Shown: positions 12,818-24,124, counted from the stretch's first letter. The stretch: 64,000 bases of DNA from Paulownia fortunei (GCA_019321725.1 CM033108.1:20101799-20165798); one strand, 5' to 3'. Numbers and translations: made by a program. Notes: a model not told the origin generated them from the letters alone.

Positions 12818-13283
12818 TATCACGCCCCAGGACCACGGGGTAGGGGCCCAGAAGCAAGACTTGACAAACTACTTTGTACTCGTCTTCGCTTTGTGAACAT
12901 GGTTAAACCAAGTTACAAGAGAAGTCTATTGTACCTACTTATAAACAACATATAACTAATATGAGATATCACAATTACCCCTGTTTGGACATGTAACATC
13001 CTTATTGCATTCTTTCACATCTAGGATTGCCTCCAGTACACATTCAGTCGGGCCTCCCACACCAATAGTACCTCCGGGGTCAACTTTGATACTATTTTTC
13101 ACACCACGGGCCCACAAGATGGGGGCTTGAAAATGAGACCGGACAACAATGTGATTTGCTAGCAACTACTTCGCACTCGTTCTTACTTTGCGAAAATGGT
13201 TAATCCAAGTTGCTAGAGAAACCCATTGTAACCACTTATAAATCACTCCAAATATCCCCACACAACCAATATGGGATATCACA
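12818..13283 (-). mobile_element. TRIM-like non-autonomous LTR retrotransposon, 466 bp
   Basis: Two related terminal segments, 12,818-12,973 and about 13,098-13,283, both read TGTGATATC(T/C)CATATTRG at their 5' end on the minus strand and share the TTTATAAGT-GTACAATRG and AAAG-GA-GAGT text. On the minus strand the first ends GGGGCGTGATA. Just inside the upstream one lies GTATCAAAGTTGACC (13,079-13,093), a degraded TGGTATCAGAGC-type tRNA-Met primer site. A purine tract ACAGGGGTAA precedes the downstream one. LTRs of 150-190 bp, total under 540 bp and no coding capacity fit the TRIM class. It sits in the gag of the Tat-like element. The GC-rich interior gives a spurious frame at 12,956-13,165. 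Confidence 0.7.
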
Positions 13284-13374
13284 ATTGCTAATGACAGGTA
13301 TTCATCCTCATGCCTAGTGGTCTTGTACGGGTCGTGTGACCAATCTTCTAGGATTCTTCTCTTCATCCAGACTT

Positions 13375-13746
13375 CTAAAGTGTGTCTTCTATAGAGAGTA
13401 ACACTCTACTGGTGACCTCTTCTCGATCTTTTGGGTTCTTTCTCCTAGAACCTTTATGATTTACCTCTACGCTCTCTGATGGGAGGGACGGATCCCCAAC
13501 TTCTGCGGTGGGTTGGTTGGGATCGACCTTTAGGCTTACCTTCTGCATATTGGGTTGCAATCTTTGCCACTGTTGTGGCATCAAGCTCTCCAATAAGGCT
13601 TGCAGGACCTCCGTCACAAGAACACCACTGGTTTTGTTGGTGGTCCTTTGGTCAGGACTTTTTGCTCCATAGGTGTGGGATCCTACTGAGGCAGATATTG
13701 CAATAGAGGTTCTTGACGCCATTGGGGCAGAGCTTTGGGTTGCCAC
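13375..13746 (-). pseudogene. N-terminal gag segment of the Tat-like gypsy element
   Basis: Open for 123 codons and starting MATQSSAPMASRTS. Ser/Thr/Gln-rich text is followed by a basic tail (SRRKNPKDREE). It lies just downstream (minus strand) of the primer binding site at 13,964-13,982, where gag should begin, and upstream of the gag core at 11,563-11,775, from which it is cut off by inserts. Low-complexity N-termini of this kind are usual for Tat-lineage gag. I infer the assignment from position; there is no conserved motif in the segment itself. Confidence 0.55.
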
Positions 13747-13963
13747 AAAGATAGAAATTCCAAAAGTAGTTAAGTTTAGGAATCTGTAGATTGTTGAATT
13801 AAAGTCCCTTGATAGATCAGAGGTTCTGGCAGTTGCAGGAGTTGAGGTGTGGGATGCGGCTAGTCCATTGTGTTTCCGTTGGTTACTCTCTCTTGATGGG
13901 TGCGTAGGGCGCTGGCTTCTCTAGGTTGAGATGTGGTCAGCATTCTTAGCGTCACAACATGTG

Positions 13964-13982
13964 TTCTCACAAACGGCACCAA
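13964..13982 (-). promoter_or_regulatory. Primer binding site of the Tat-like gypsy element
   Basis: The minus strand reads TTGGTGCCGTTTGTGAGA, close to the TTGGCGCCGTCTGTGGG-type PBS of many plant Tat/Athila-branch gypsy elements. Its place between the LTR end (TTGCATCAA) and gag fixes the element's orientation. Confidence 0.7.
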
Positions 13983-14340
13983 TTGATGCAAAATGCAATA
14001 TTTGGGTTGGTTGAAGTCAATTCTTGGGAATCAACTCCTCTTCCAAGTGTAGTTTGTATGTTGGGTTCCTATTTACGACACAAAATAATTAAGGACCCCG
14101 GGGTTATCTCGAAAAAATTCTCCAACACTCAAATTAATATGTTATATAAAAATATTATAAGGAATTCATAATAACAAAGTGAATGTGGATGAGACTATGT
14201 TTGTATGCGCGTGGGTGCATGCATCTCTTGGGCCATTAGGATTTATTGCCTAATTGGCAAGGCCATTGAATGCGGTCTTTGTACTTATTGGCCTTCCCAT
14301 TGAATGCGGTCTTTGGATTTTATATAATTATTTAGACTTG
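13983..14340 (-). repeat. 5' LTR (partial) of the Tat-like gypsy element
   Basis: Sequence upstream (minus strand) of the PBS, ending in ..TTGCATCA. It carries a tandem pair of a 'CCATTGAATGCGGTCTTTG' unit at about 14,264-14,316 and the text TCTCCAACACTCAAATTAATA typical of this LTR class. The outer boundary is not defined. The AGO-like upstream block begins at about 14,495. Confidence 0.55.
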
Positions 14341-14494
14341 AATTAAGTGATGCCATCGGTTTATAAAATTAATATCAAGTGTCTTAAAAAATATTTTATT
14401 TACTTAACATACATTTATATAAAATATTAAATATAATGTTAAATTAAAATAAAATATCCTAACTAATCTTTATAGGTTTTGATGGGTTTAAACT

Positions 14495-15190
14495 TTAAAG
14501 CTGCCTCGTATAAAGGTCCTAAAGGTTCATGGGAATGAGTTGTGCAACGTTGGATACTATTTACTTATCAAATATCTTATAGACCCACTTAAATGCTACT
14601 CAAATTTACAGCATGAAATATCTCCAAATTCTCTCATTTATGAGAGAATAGCCAAGCATCTGCCATTGTCCTTTGTTACTTAATTTAGCTTCAATTGCTT
14701 GTACTTTGAGGGCATAAACGTCATTTTAGTCAATGTTAATAGTGAAAAATATTGCTAGTGAGGAATGATTTCATTAAAATAATTTTCATCTATACAGATT
14801 ATCAAAACACTTGAAAAAAATATTACTAGTGATGTGACTTTATTAAAAGTAATTTTAAGCCAACGCAAATTTATAGAATCTAAGTACGATGATAATTAAT
14901 ACTATGAAAAATTGTTAAATTGATATGCTTAGTCCCAATTTAGTTCTAAACTTCTTCGAAATGAGAAGACAGTATTTATATTGTATTCTAGTTGAGAAGA
15001 TCAAAATTAAAATCATGCTATATGAATTAAATCTGAATTAGTAGTGGTCCAAAAATCAAATGAGCCCGTATACACGATATTTGAACATTAGACAATTAAT
15101 TTGACTAAATTAATTTTAGAGAATAGATGAGGATAAATCAAACGATGAAGTAATATTTGTCATGATGAAAATGGACTAGAACTTTAAAAT
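14495..15190. repeat. AGO upstream block, copy B (diverged paralogue of 2,770-3,550)
   Basis: Colinear with the AGO 5' flank in the same orientation: GCTGCCTCGTATAAAGG, CAAATTCTCTC then GAGAATAGCCAAG, GAGGGCATAAACGTCATTTTAG, then the two-unit tandem (GAGGAATGATTTCATTAAAATA and its partner about 70 bp on) and GATGAGGATAAATCAAACG. No AGO coding sequence adjoins it; the gypsy LTR lies where the gene body would be expected. Confidence 0.6.
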
Positions 15191-15429
15191 ATGTTTAATT
15201 CCAAGTATTTTCTTTTTTAAGTATGTTTTAAAATAAGATTTAATTTTTTAAAATATAATTTTTTTTTTTTTAAAATATCCTCTCAATTAAAATATTGATG
15301 TGAGCATTGTCAACTCTCAATTATAACTTTCGAGAGTAATATTATAAAAATATTTAAAACTTTAATTGTTCTACTTTTATGTATAACTTTAAGTCCTAGT
15401 CAAATTCAATAATTAATTTTGGTGCGAAG

Positions 15430-15730
15430 CGAGTATTTCCAATTTTACATGGTTCGATAAGAACAACGTACAGTGTAGGGGAATCACTGGAATTGCTGGC
15501 GCAGCTGATCCGAGCCAATCCCAGAGGGTGCAGCAACTGCTGCGCTGTTGCAGTAATTTTGGGGCAGGAATCTCCACAACATGTCGCTATTTTATTGGTT
15601 CCTCTTTTTTCTTTGCCATTTTTAAGGTTTTTTTTACCTTGGTATTTAATGTTTTCTCATTGTCCTAAAAAAGAAATCCCTTGTCCTTTTTGCGAATATA
15701 CTCTCTCTTTTTTATGCAGAAATTGATTTT
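15430..15730. other. GC-richer island of unknown origin
   Basis: Around 15,490-15,580 the sequence (GCTGGCGCAGCTGATCCGAG, CAGCAACTGCTGCGCTGTTG) is clearly richer in GC than its surroundings. A 77-codon frame at 15,493-15,726 covers it, but its C-terminal half is T-rich low complexity and I recognise no domain. It may be an exon relic or transposon leader. Confidence 0.35.
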
Positions 15731-16068
15731 TGAAAATGAAATTTACCTTCCAATACTTCTTCATTAAACTACAGTAGATAAACAAGACATCAAGAATAGA
15801 ATATATATTCCCAACATAAAATTAAATATTCTTTCATTTTTCACATATTTTCCAAAATATTGTTCACAAAATACTCCAAAACAATACCAATCATAGCATA
15901 GGATTTTTAATGTTATTATGAACTATATATAAGTTTAATAATATGAATCTTATATAAAATATAATATTTTTTTTTAGTGCATTGGTTAAATATACATTGT
16001 TACATCATAATATTAATCACCAATTGAGTGAAAAATAACAATTAATAACTACCAACAATTAGCACAAT

Positions 16069-16095
16069 AAATATATATATATATATATATATATT
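16069..16095. repeat. (AT)n microsatellite
   Basis: Uninterrupted AT dinucleotides. Confidence 0.9.
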
Positions 16096-16640
16096 TGTAG
16101 GATTCAAGCCCATGACCTCAAAATTCTTTATATTATTCACACTACAAATTAGTCAGAGTTAATTATGCTAGACAATCCGATGGAAATCTTATCCTAACAG
16201 TTAAAACTAAAGGCCCCAAAACTTTCTAAGATGAAGTCTTGAATTTAACTTTCAAGAGACATGTGTGCACTTGTCCCATTTATATAAGTTTGTTATTTCA
16301 TTTTTTATTATAATTTATTAGTTATCAATAGTTGAATGTATTGAATTAATTATTGATTGATATATTAATATAATTATGTAATTACAAATTCGTATAAGTG
16401 TTGGTGCTAATTTACTATATATTAGTTTCTTCTATTCTATTAGACATGTTTATGTAAATAAAGTGGTGTAGTATTTGCACAATAAATTTGAAATTATGAT
16501 ATAATGAATGATAAGTATTTAATTGGTCACATAAACGGCTTTTGTCTAGATTTTATTCCTACATTTGCTAAATTTCTTGACGATCATATGTAAACAAGGA
16601 TACGACCGCAATCCTCAGTATTTAAACAAAATTTAGTTAA

Positions 16641-16669
16641 AAAACAAAAACAAAAACAAAAACAAAAAC
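16641..16669. repeat. (AAAAAC)n microsatellite
   Basis: Five near-perfect hexamer units. Confidence 0.9.
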
Positions 16670-17046
16670 CACAAATCGAGATTCGAAACCAAAAGAGTTT
16701 TATAAAACCATCTTTTAAATGTAATTTTGCTTCCTTATAGAAATAGTGTCATTAATAGTTCATCAACGTTTTGCATTACAATATGCTAAATATTATTCAA
16801 TAGATAACAAACTTTTTTTTTTTCTGAAAATTACTTGAACGAGTGGAGTTATCTCAACTCAACCCTACAATTTCTTACCCTCAATTTAAAATGAACCATG
16901 GGATAAAAATCTGTGAAAGAAATTACTTGTTGTCAACATTAAATTAGGCCTTAATATACTATTATGAACCAACACATTCTTGAATTCTTTTGGGCTAAAA
17001 TGTAACAAATAGTAATGTCATTGATACTTTTTAAAGAAAAATTCTT

Positions 17047-17319
17047 GGATAAATTATAAAAATTATTCTTGAAATTTAACTTAATTATAAAAAATTTCAA
17101 TTACCTTTCAAAATTACAAATATTACTTGAGGTATTACAAATATTACTTGAAGTATTACAAATATCACATTTGTTTGTCTTTGTTCTACAAATACTCTTC
17201 TCAGTAGAAGTAATTTGTAAAATAGAAACAAATATCAAATGGGTATTTTTAAATTTTAGACTTAAATAATTTATTTTGTAAATAATTCAAACTTCGAAGG
17301 TAGTTTTTGTAATTCACCC
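17047..17319. mobile_element. Short TIR element (MULE-type MITE), 273 bp
   Basis: Left end GGATAAATTATAAAAATTAT; the right end read in reverse complement is GGGTGAATTACAAAAACTAC. The inverted similarity continues for about 45-50 bp. The interior contains a 21-bp unit (TTACAAATATTACTTGAGGTA) repeated two and a half times at about 17,114-17,166. No transposase. I did not find a convincing target-site duplication. The open frame 17,069-17,269 is incidental. Confidence 0.55.
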
Positions 17320-17340
17320 ATATTCAAATTTCATATAGGT

Positions 17341-18607
17341 TATTTGCATCCATATTCTCTGACATTTTTTGCTTTTGATATCCATCTAGTTTAAGGTTTG
17401 GATCTTTAGCAAAGATCTATCCTCTAATAATTTTTTGTCAAAAATTCTAATGAAATTTTATTTAAAGACAAGTACCTCTAGCCTAATATGTATAAGATTA
17501 TTTCTTCATTTTAAAGAATTAATGGGAGTTAAGTGTTAAAACAAAATTTTGAAAAAATGAAAAACCAAAATTCAAACTTTGCAACTCTCTTCATTTGTAT
17601 GTGAAATAATACTTGATAATGTGATATATAGTTTTGAAAAAAAGAAATGAGAGACTAACGTTTTAGTTTAAGGCAATCTTTAATAATATGAATAACATTG
17701 ATTAACTCTTATATATGAGAACTATTTTAAAAAACTTAAAAAAATTCATTTGAATTTTTTGAAACAAACAAAAAGTGAAATAAAGTTAAGTTTTAGCCTC
17801 TTCAATAACTAAAGAGAATGTATTAATTTTAACATGAAATTAACACACAATACCTAAAAACCTAGCTTTTGAAATGCAAAGATTTTAAGATCAAGTAAAA
17901 TATTAAACTAAAGTTTAAAACATATTTAATAAAATGAAGATCATAGATTAACTTTTATATGTTTAAAATAATACTAATTTTGAAAATATTAAACGAGATC
18001 ATCTTTAAAATGCATTATTTTTAAAAAGACGCGAGACTAAAATTTAATTATGAGCTTCAACAGTATAAAGAATATACATTTTAATTTATCTATGATAAAA
18101 TAATGCATTTGAAATAACCCACTTTTGATTTTTCTTTTGAAAATTATACTGAAGTATTATCTTACTAAACAATGGTGTCTATTACTAATCTTAGGTATCT
18201 AACTTCAATATGAAAATTATGCATTTGAAAAATTGGTAGTCATTTATAATTATAAAATAATTATAATCTTTTGTGTAGAAAAATTAACCTATACTCCTTA
18301 TATCATTGAAGAAACTTTAAAATTTATATTTTGATCTTACTTTTCATTTTAAGTCATTGAAGAAACCTTAAATTTTAAAAAATTTGGCCTCCCTTGTTCA
18401 TTTTCATCTAAATTGTATCTTAGTCTTTTGAATGTTGTCCCTTTTTTCTTCAAAAGCATAGGGTGCAGGGGTATTTTAGTCATTAAATAAAATTTAAATA
18501 GAATCTTTGACCAAATAAATAATAAAGGGGAGGTTATTGCTAAAGATCTAAATCTCAGCGGAGGTAAATGTAAAAAAACAAAACTTCAGGAGATATCGAT
18601 ACCAATA
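17341..18607. mobile_element. TIR element, ~1.27 kb, non-autonomous (MULE-like)
   Basis: The left end (TTGCATCCATATTCTCTGAC, then GGATCTTTAGCAA, GTCAAAAATTCTAATGAAAT) matches the reverse complement of the right end (TTGGTATCGATATCTCCTGA, then AGATCTTTAGCAA, GTCAAAGATTCTATTTAAAT). The inverted match covers roughly 130 bp at moderate identity. The interior is AT-rich without coding sequence. Long TIRs without a transposase are typical of Mutator-type derivatives; the family is inferred. Confidence 0.55.
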
Positions 18608-19320
18608 ATTCAATTGCATACTTATAAAATATGAACAATTATATATATATATATATCAATAAATAAAACTATTTTGTAAATAAACTAACATTCATACTGA
18701 TGGGACTTTTAATACCTTAAATATGCTGAGTTGATATTAGTTTAATTGTGATGGATTCAAATTCAACTTTTGAATTTCTGATTTAAAAGAGAACTTTCAG
18801 CATTTTTAGAAAGGAGATTTTTTTTTTTAATTTTTCTTTTAAATGCGTTAATTATTCAATATGATATGATATCGTTGAATTAAATTTGAGATTCGGGACG
18901 CAATTGATTGTTAGAATTTAATTATAGAACTAAAATCACTAATTTCATTCGTATATCATTCATGAGTCAATATTTCTTAAAAAAAAAACATAAAATTATC
19001 TTGAATAGTCTCACAAGAATATTTATTATTTTATTTTTATCAAATTATACAATATAAATTCTATGATTTGTTCGACGCCACCCAATTGGGAGTCGCCCAA
19101 TTCGAATGGTAATCGCATGTCCTATGAGTTAATTTCTTTTCTTATTTTCTTTTTTGCCTTCCTCCAACATCAAGGGAAAAAAATTCACTAGAAAATGCCC
19201 CCATGTCATCAAACTTTTTGTTAATTCAAATCGAATTTTTGAATGTGTTACCTTACTCATGTCTTATTGCTTGCTTCACTTTCACATTTTTACACTTGTA
19301 TTGCTTTGGTGAGTGTTTAA
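18608..19320. other. AT-rich intergenic DNA, nothing recognised
   Basis: No supported gene or complete repeat. Confidence 0.5.
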
Positions 19321-19321
19321 G

Positions 19322-19673
19322 TAAGGATGATAATGAGTCGGATCATGGTCGGATTTATCTAGACTTGAAACTTGACCTGCTAAGTTATTTAAGAATTCAG
19401 ACTCGTCCCAAATCCAAATCCAGTGTGTAGATCCGTTAGACTCATTTTATAATTTAAAAATATTTAAAATTATATTTTTTTAATATAATACTATTAAAAC
19501 TTTATAAAAAATCTATTTTTCTAAAAAAGATCATATAAATATGTATAATATATATATTAAAATATAAAAAAATTAAAATCAAATTTGAAAATAAAAACTT
19601 CAGAATCAAATCTAAACTCGTTTATATTGTTAAAAACCACCTCAAATTAGATGGGTCACCCTATTACCACCCC
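19322..19673. mobile_element. hAT-like MITE, ~350 bp
   Basis: The left end reads AAGGATGATAATGAGTCGGA. The right end in reverse complement reads TAGGGGTGGTAATAGGGTGA, the 'GGGGTGGYAATGGGTC' terminus common in plant hAT MITEs. Flanks GTGTTTAAG (left) and GTGTAAGA (right) could be an 8-bp target duplication with a small indel. The interior is AT-rich and non-coding, and the frame 19,203-19,430 crosses its left end. Confidence 0.5.
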
Positions 19674-19679
19674 TATGTG

Positions 19680-21574
19680 TAAGATAATGGTCATGTAACT
19701 TGTTTCTTTGAGGCTATATAAGTTATTATATGTTCCATTTGATTGCTTTTGAGATTCATGATTTTAGTAGCTCTATTGTTGAATATCCAAAAGTATTTTG
19801 CTATGAATAGGCAGTAGCTAAGAAAGTTCAGAACCAATTTATGAATATTTCCATAATTTATTTGTATACTATTTTCAGTATTTTTCCTTACCAAAAATAA
19901 AAAATAAAAACAGAAAAATATAATTATGGTTTTAATATTAAAATTTTAAATAATTTTTATTTAAAAAAATAGATAACCGAAATACTAAAAAAATTTGATA
20001 ATAACCAAACCGAACTAATTAATTCAATTTGATATTTGATATACCAAAATTTTACTTCAATTTAATTCAATAATAATTAATGAACACCCTAACCATCATG
20101 ATGGCTTGGGCTATGAACGGCAGTGTCTGTTAGGCCTTGTTTTGCTTGGTGGTATGTGATTGGGCATGATAGATGTGGGATGGATAGCTTTGCAAAGATT
20201 GGATATCAATTCAACTCATTCAGGTGTTTGGTCGCACTCATTGGTATCCCATTGTATCAGCAGTGTTGTTGTTTGTTACATTATTGCGTTTAATATTTCA
20301 TTTTATTAATAGACGAAATTAATATCATTAATATACGCCTCGTATATTTGTAAAATAAAAGATAAGATAAATATTAAAATTGTAAGAAAATAATCCAAAA
20401 TTGGTTTGGTTGGGGTGTGATTGCATGTGCTGATAACATGCAAAATTTTCAAAGTAATTTTATGTTTGTAAGTCAATTTCAGAAAAACCCAAAAATATAT
20501 TGGTATTTTGTTTCTAGACAAGACATGGATATCTCTAAGTACATATACTATCTATATTTTTACAACGTCAATGCATATAAACTTGGGGTTTCCTTGTTCC
20601 ATGGTTAGAACTTCTAGTACAAAGAATAGACAATCAGCAGATCCTGTTCGAAAGAGTGCCATGATCTCAGCTGTGTAATCAGTCAAGAATTCCATGATTT
20701 TGAGTAAGAAATAATGGAATGTTGAAAAAATGGAGTATTGTTGCCATGAATGAATGATTTTTTGAATATTTAATGACATTTAGCTTGATGGTTCATACCC
20801 ACGCCTTTTCTAATTTTTTTCATGATTTTTGTCATTTTGTAGGATTTTTTTTTAAAATAAGGATATTTTCATCTCTTCATACATTTCTAATCATTTAGGG
20901 GGGTATTCTAGACCATCGACACCATTTTTGCCATTTTTCCATTATTTTCTCCTATTTTTCCAAAATTTTCGTATCACTAAGGGTATTTCAATTATTATGA
21001 CTCTCCCTGGGTCATTTTGATATTCCATATGCATTTTCAATATTTCTCAGTAGTTTTGACCATATTTCTGCATTTCTTTTTTAAAGTATTTACTAGGAAT
21101 TTTTCATAATTTTTTAAAACTCATGGGCATAAAATACTATTTTAGTCCACTCGGAAGTCATTTTTTTCACTTTAGAACATTTTTGCCCAACAAAAGTGTT
21201 ACAGACAAATACTCGTGCATAAGCTTACACTAACTTTAGTCATCTTATACGCGCTTCTTCACACGTACGCATTGACATTTACTTAGTAATCCCCAAATTT
21301 TTGCTTCACCTGCTTTGACATTCATTTGGATGGTTGCATTGTTGCAATGTCATTAAATCTCATCAACATTTCTCTCATTGTGCACTATTTGCATGACTTG
21401 CTTGTTTACATCCCACGACTTTAAGAATCTTTCGACATTCTTAAGTTGTAGTGTACTCACTATCAAATACTACTCTATACAAACATCTTCTTTCTTAAGC
21501 ATGTATTCTTGTATTTTTCTAAAAATAGACAAGGCTCATACACTACATATTTCCACATAACATGACTCTTACAC
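19680..21574. other. Non-genic DNA with TE-like text
   Basis: No gene supported. About 19,900-20,092 resembles one end of a hAT-type MITE (reverse complement TTAGGGTGTTCATTAATTAT). About 20,130-20,170 (GGCCTTGTTTTGCTTGGTGG) resembles a Harbinger-type terminus, but no partner end was found for either. 20,790-21,200 is repeat-like text of the 'TTTTGCCATTTTTCC' kind. Confidence 0.4.
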
Positions 21575-22099
21575 TGTAACATCCCCGTTACTACACAACT
21601 ATATATATAATATAATTTGACATGATAGAATCTGTGTGCATGTATGACATTTTTTTTTCTTTTCCCTGTAACATCATAATAAATAATAAACTATTTTCCA
21701 ACTCACAAACTAATTTATATATACCTGCAGATGACCCATAACAAACACAATATTTACATACTCATGTACATAAAAGTTTTAAAAGTAACGCACAGTATAA
21801 GTTCCAAAACCTAATACAATAGACTCCAAAATTAAATAAGTTAACAACCAACCCAACATGTCGTCATCCATATACACTGATTTTCAGAACCTGTAGGAGC
21901 TCCAATTGCTTGATCAGTAAGTCCATGCTTAAAGTATTATCAAACTCATATTCAATGCATAAATTACGTGAGCTAATGCTCAGTAAATGAAAATCATACA
22001 TGTTGAAGGGATAATCTAACGTAAATGTAATGCATTTTATGAGATAATGACAAGAATGCGAACTCATGCATCAAAATCATTTTTCATCACTGGGACTTT

Positions 22100-22420
22100 G
22101 GCCCACCTATTATGTATCGGATAGAGTTTTAAATAACATCAATAATCATATGACCATAAACAGATCGACACAGTTCGGGGGCCATCTCCTGAAATCACTA
22201 GAGGTCCACCCCCTGTCTTTCCCTTTAACCCTTCAGAAGTCTTCCCACCAGCAGCGTCGATAAGGACACAGTCAAGTGGTCCACCCTCTCGTGACCAGTA
22301 GAGGCACAACCCCTGTCAATTCCTATGATCCTTCGAGAAGTAATACTCACGACGCCCTAAAATATCATATAAATAAGCCACACAGGCCTCAGTACACTAG
22401 TAGTGGCCAACCAAAATAGT
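22100..22420 (-). repeat. GC-rich tandem module inside the gypsy LTR
   Basis: Read on the minus strand it contains two ~110-bp related units with GACAGGGG..GCCTCTR(C)TGGTCACGAG and GACAGGGGGTGGACCTCTAG, the same pair as at 40,560-40,730. It is absent from the LTR at 51,371-53,501. Confidence 0.7.
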
Positions 22421-23379
22421 TTCTTTATGAAAATAATGTCATGCGTGCAAAACTTCAATTGTGAACACATGTTATGCATGCACGTGTAAATGCTAATGAA
22501 TGGCATGTCCAATGACACAATTGATCCTACGTCCCATCATCCAACCAACATATGCACTATAAGGTATGTATAATATTCACAATACACACATCAAGACACA
22601 AGGATCACATTTATTATAGATAATGCATAAAATACTATGTCCATACATTGTAGTTGCAAATGGATTTTCCCTTACCTTTCACCTTTGATATCCTACTGAA
22701 GGTTAACAAGATTTTTCTCCCTAACCTTAGATATAAGACAGCCTATAAAAGTATAACGTATTAATTTTCATTTTTAATCAATAGGTTTCTATATCAAATA
22801 TCATAAGGGATCTTTAATCTTAAATTTAATTAAGTAACAATCAAACCTTAAAATTTTATACTTCACCCCAATCATAATCTTTTAAATACCTTAATTTCTC
22901 GTCTTGAATTTATTCTAATATTATTTAATTGATATGTTATAATCCTGTAACCAATTCCTCAATTTAATTAACTCCGTCATTCAATTAATACAAGATAATA
23001 AAATCGAATCTTTGTAACTAATTTCGAATTAAAGGTGTATATTAATTATTGTCTCACAAGTAAATAACTAGTTAACTTGGATCAAAAATTTTCTTTCAAT
23101 TTGGAAATAAACGATATAAATATATATTTTTATCCGTACAAAAATAAGAAGGGACTTACCCAAAATTTTCTGTTTTATTCCTTTCTCATTTCTTCATTTT
23201 CTTTTTCTTTTTATTTTCCTGTCGTGCTATTTCTTCTTCCCTTTTTTTTTCTCTTCTTTCCTTTCCTTTGCTGTCATGAATGTGTGTGTGGTGTTTTTGT
23301 TTTAGCCGTGTATTTGTATGGTGTGTGTGTTATTACTTAGTATTAAAAAAATATAATCTAATATATTATATATATATTT

Positions 23380-23481
23380 ATCCTTAACATCATTATTAAA
23401 GAAATCTAATATAATATATTATATATATACTTATCCTTATCATATATATATATATATATATGTATACACTACACGTGTATA

Positions 23482-23514
<33 letters not shown>

Positions 23515-23700
23515 CACACTATATAGTTATTTACATATGCATATATATATAGATTATACTACACACCATATACTTATATATATATTATATACATATATAT
23601 TTCGTACATCTACACATAGGTATATATATATATATATATATTATATTTTTATATATAATTAATACATAATATTATTTATTTATTTATTATATATATTATT
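23380..23700. repeat. TA-rich microsatellite cluster
   Basis: Several long TA runs (for example 23,443-23,462, 23,485-23,512 and 23,620-23,642) separated by short CA-containing text, inside the solo LTR. Confidence 0.85.
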
Positions 23701-24124
23701 TATAAACCCCAAATTTATTTTATATTAAAAAAATTTATACCCTCTTAATTAATATGGTAATGTCCTTGCTTTCTTTTATTATTATTATTATTACTTTTAC
23801 TATCACTATTTTCTTTCTAATTAATTTATTTGTATAGTTTATCCTACACCGATAAACACAACGATGCCACTTTTTACTTACGTATATCGTAATAGTATTT
23901 GATAGTTGACACCTAAATTCTCGTATCTTAGTATCAACTCAACCAATTAGGTTAAAGAATTTAAAAACTAATATCGGGTGACAATTTTAAAAATTTAATT
24001 ATTAAAATATCGTACAAAATATAGTGCATTATGAAATATCAATTAAAATGCAAATCACACATACGCAACATGAAATGCATGAATTATATTGGGCAGATAA
24101 ATAGCGCGAGACTCAAGTGTTACA

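Larger units (their letters stand above)
9223..15880. repeat. Exact 6.66-kb repeat, copy 1 (equals 57,342-64,000)
   Basis: Every line compared between 9,266-15,880 and 57,386-64,000 is identical at a constant offset of 48,120, including microsatellites and all broken reading frames. The only difference seen is one T at the (ATTTTT)n edge. Copy 2 starts immediately after a 100-N gap and continues past the window end. See findings: an assembly artefact is more likely than a real duplication. Confidence 0.97.
15730..17040. other. AT-rich intergenic DNA with microsatellites
   Basis: No gene seen. It contains (AT)n at 16,069-16,095 and (AAAAAC)n at 16,641-16,669. Confidence 0.6.
21575..24124 (-). 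mobile_element. Solo LTR of a Ty3/gypsy family, 2,550 bp
   Basis: On the minus strand the segment starts TGTAACACTTGAGTC at 24,124 and ends GGGGATGTTACA at 21,575, so the ends form TGTAACA...TGTTACA. Flanks are TACAC (left) and CACAC (right), a 4/5 match to a 5-bp target duplication. No PBS or internal sequence adjoins it. Its first ~100 nt (CCAATATAATTCATGCATTTCAT, then TTTGCATTTTAATTGATATTT) match the starts of the LTRs at 38,527 and 51,371. Its GC-rich block at 22,100-22,420 is the reverse complement of 40,490-40,810. TA-rich expansions fill 23,340-23,700. The frames 21,864-22,067, 22,066-22,263 and 23,077-23,340 lie inside the LTR and are not genes. Confidence 0.8.

Noticed and set aside
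12956..13165. 69-codon frame with Gly/Cys text that looks protein-like
   Set aside because: Lies between and within the terminal repeats of the TRIM-like element, which encodes nothing.
13479..13706. 75-codon plus-strand frame with Trp-rich text
   Set aside because: Antisense shadow of the gag N-terminal segment.
19900..20092. Possible second hAT-type MITE
   Set aside because: One end (TTAGGGTGTTCATTAATTAT in reverse complement) looks right, but no matching opposite end or target duplication was found.
20130..20420. Possible Harbinger-type MITE (GGCCTTGTTTTGCTTGG)
   Set aside because: No inverted partner terminus located; left as unassigned text.
23443..23515. Regular spacing of TA runs, considered as a repeat array of the CRISPR type
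   Set aside because: Simple AT microsatellites without unique spacers, in a plant LTR.
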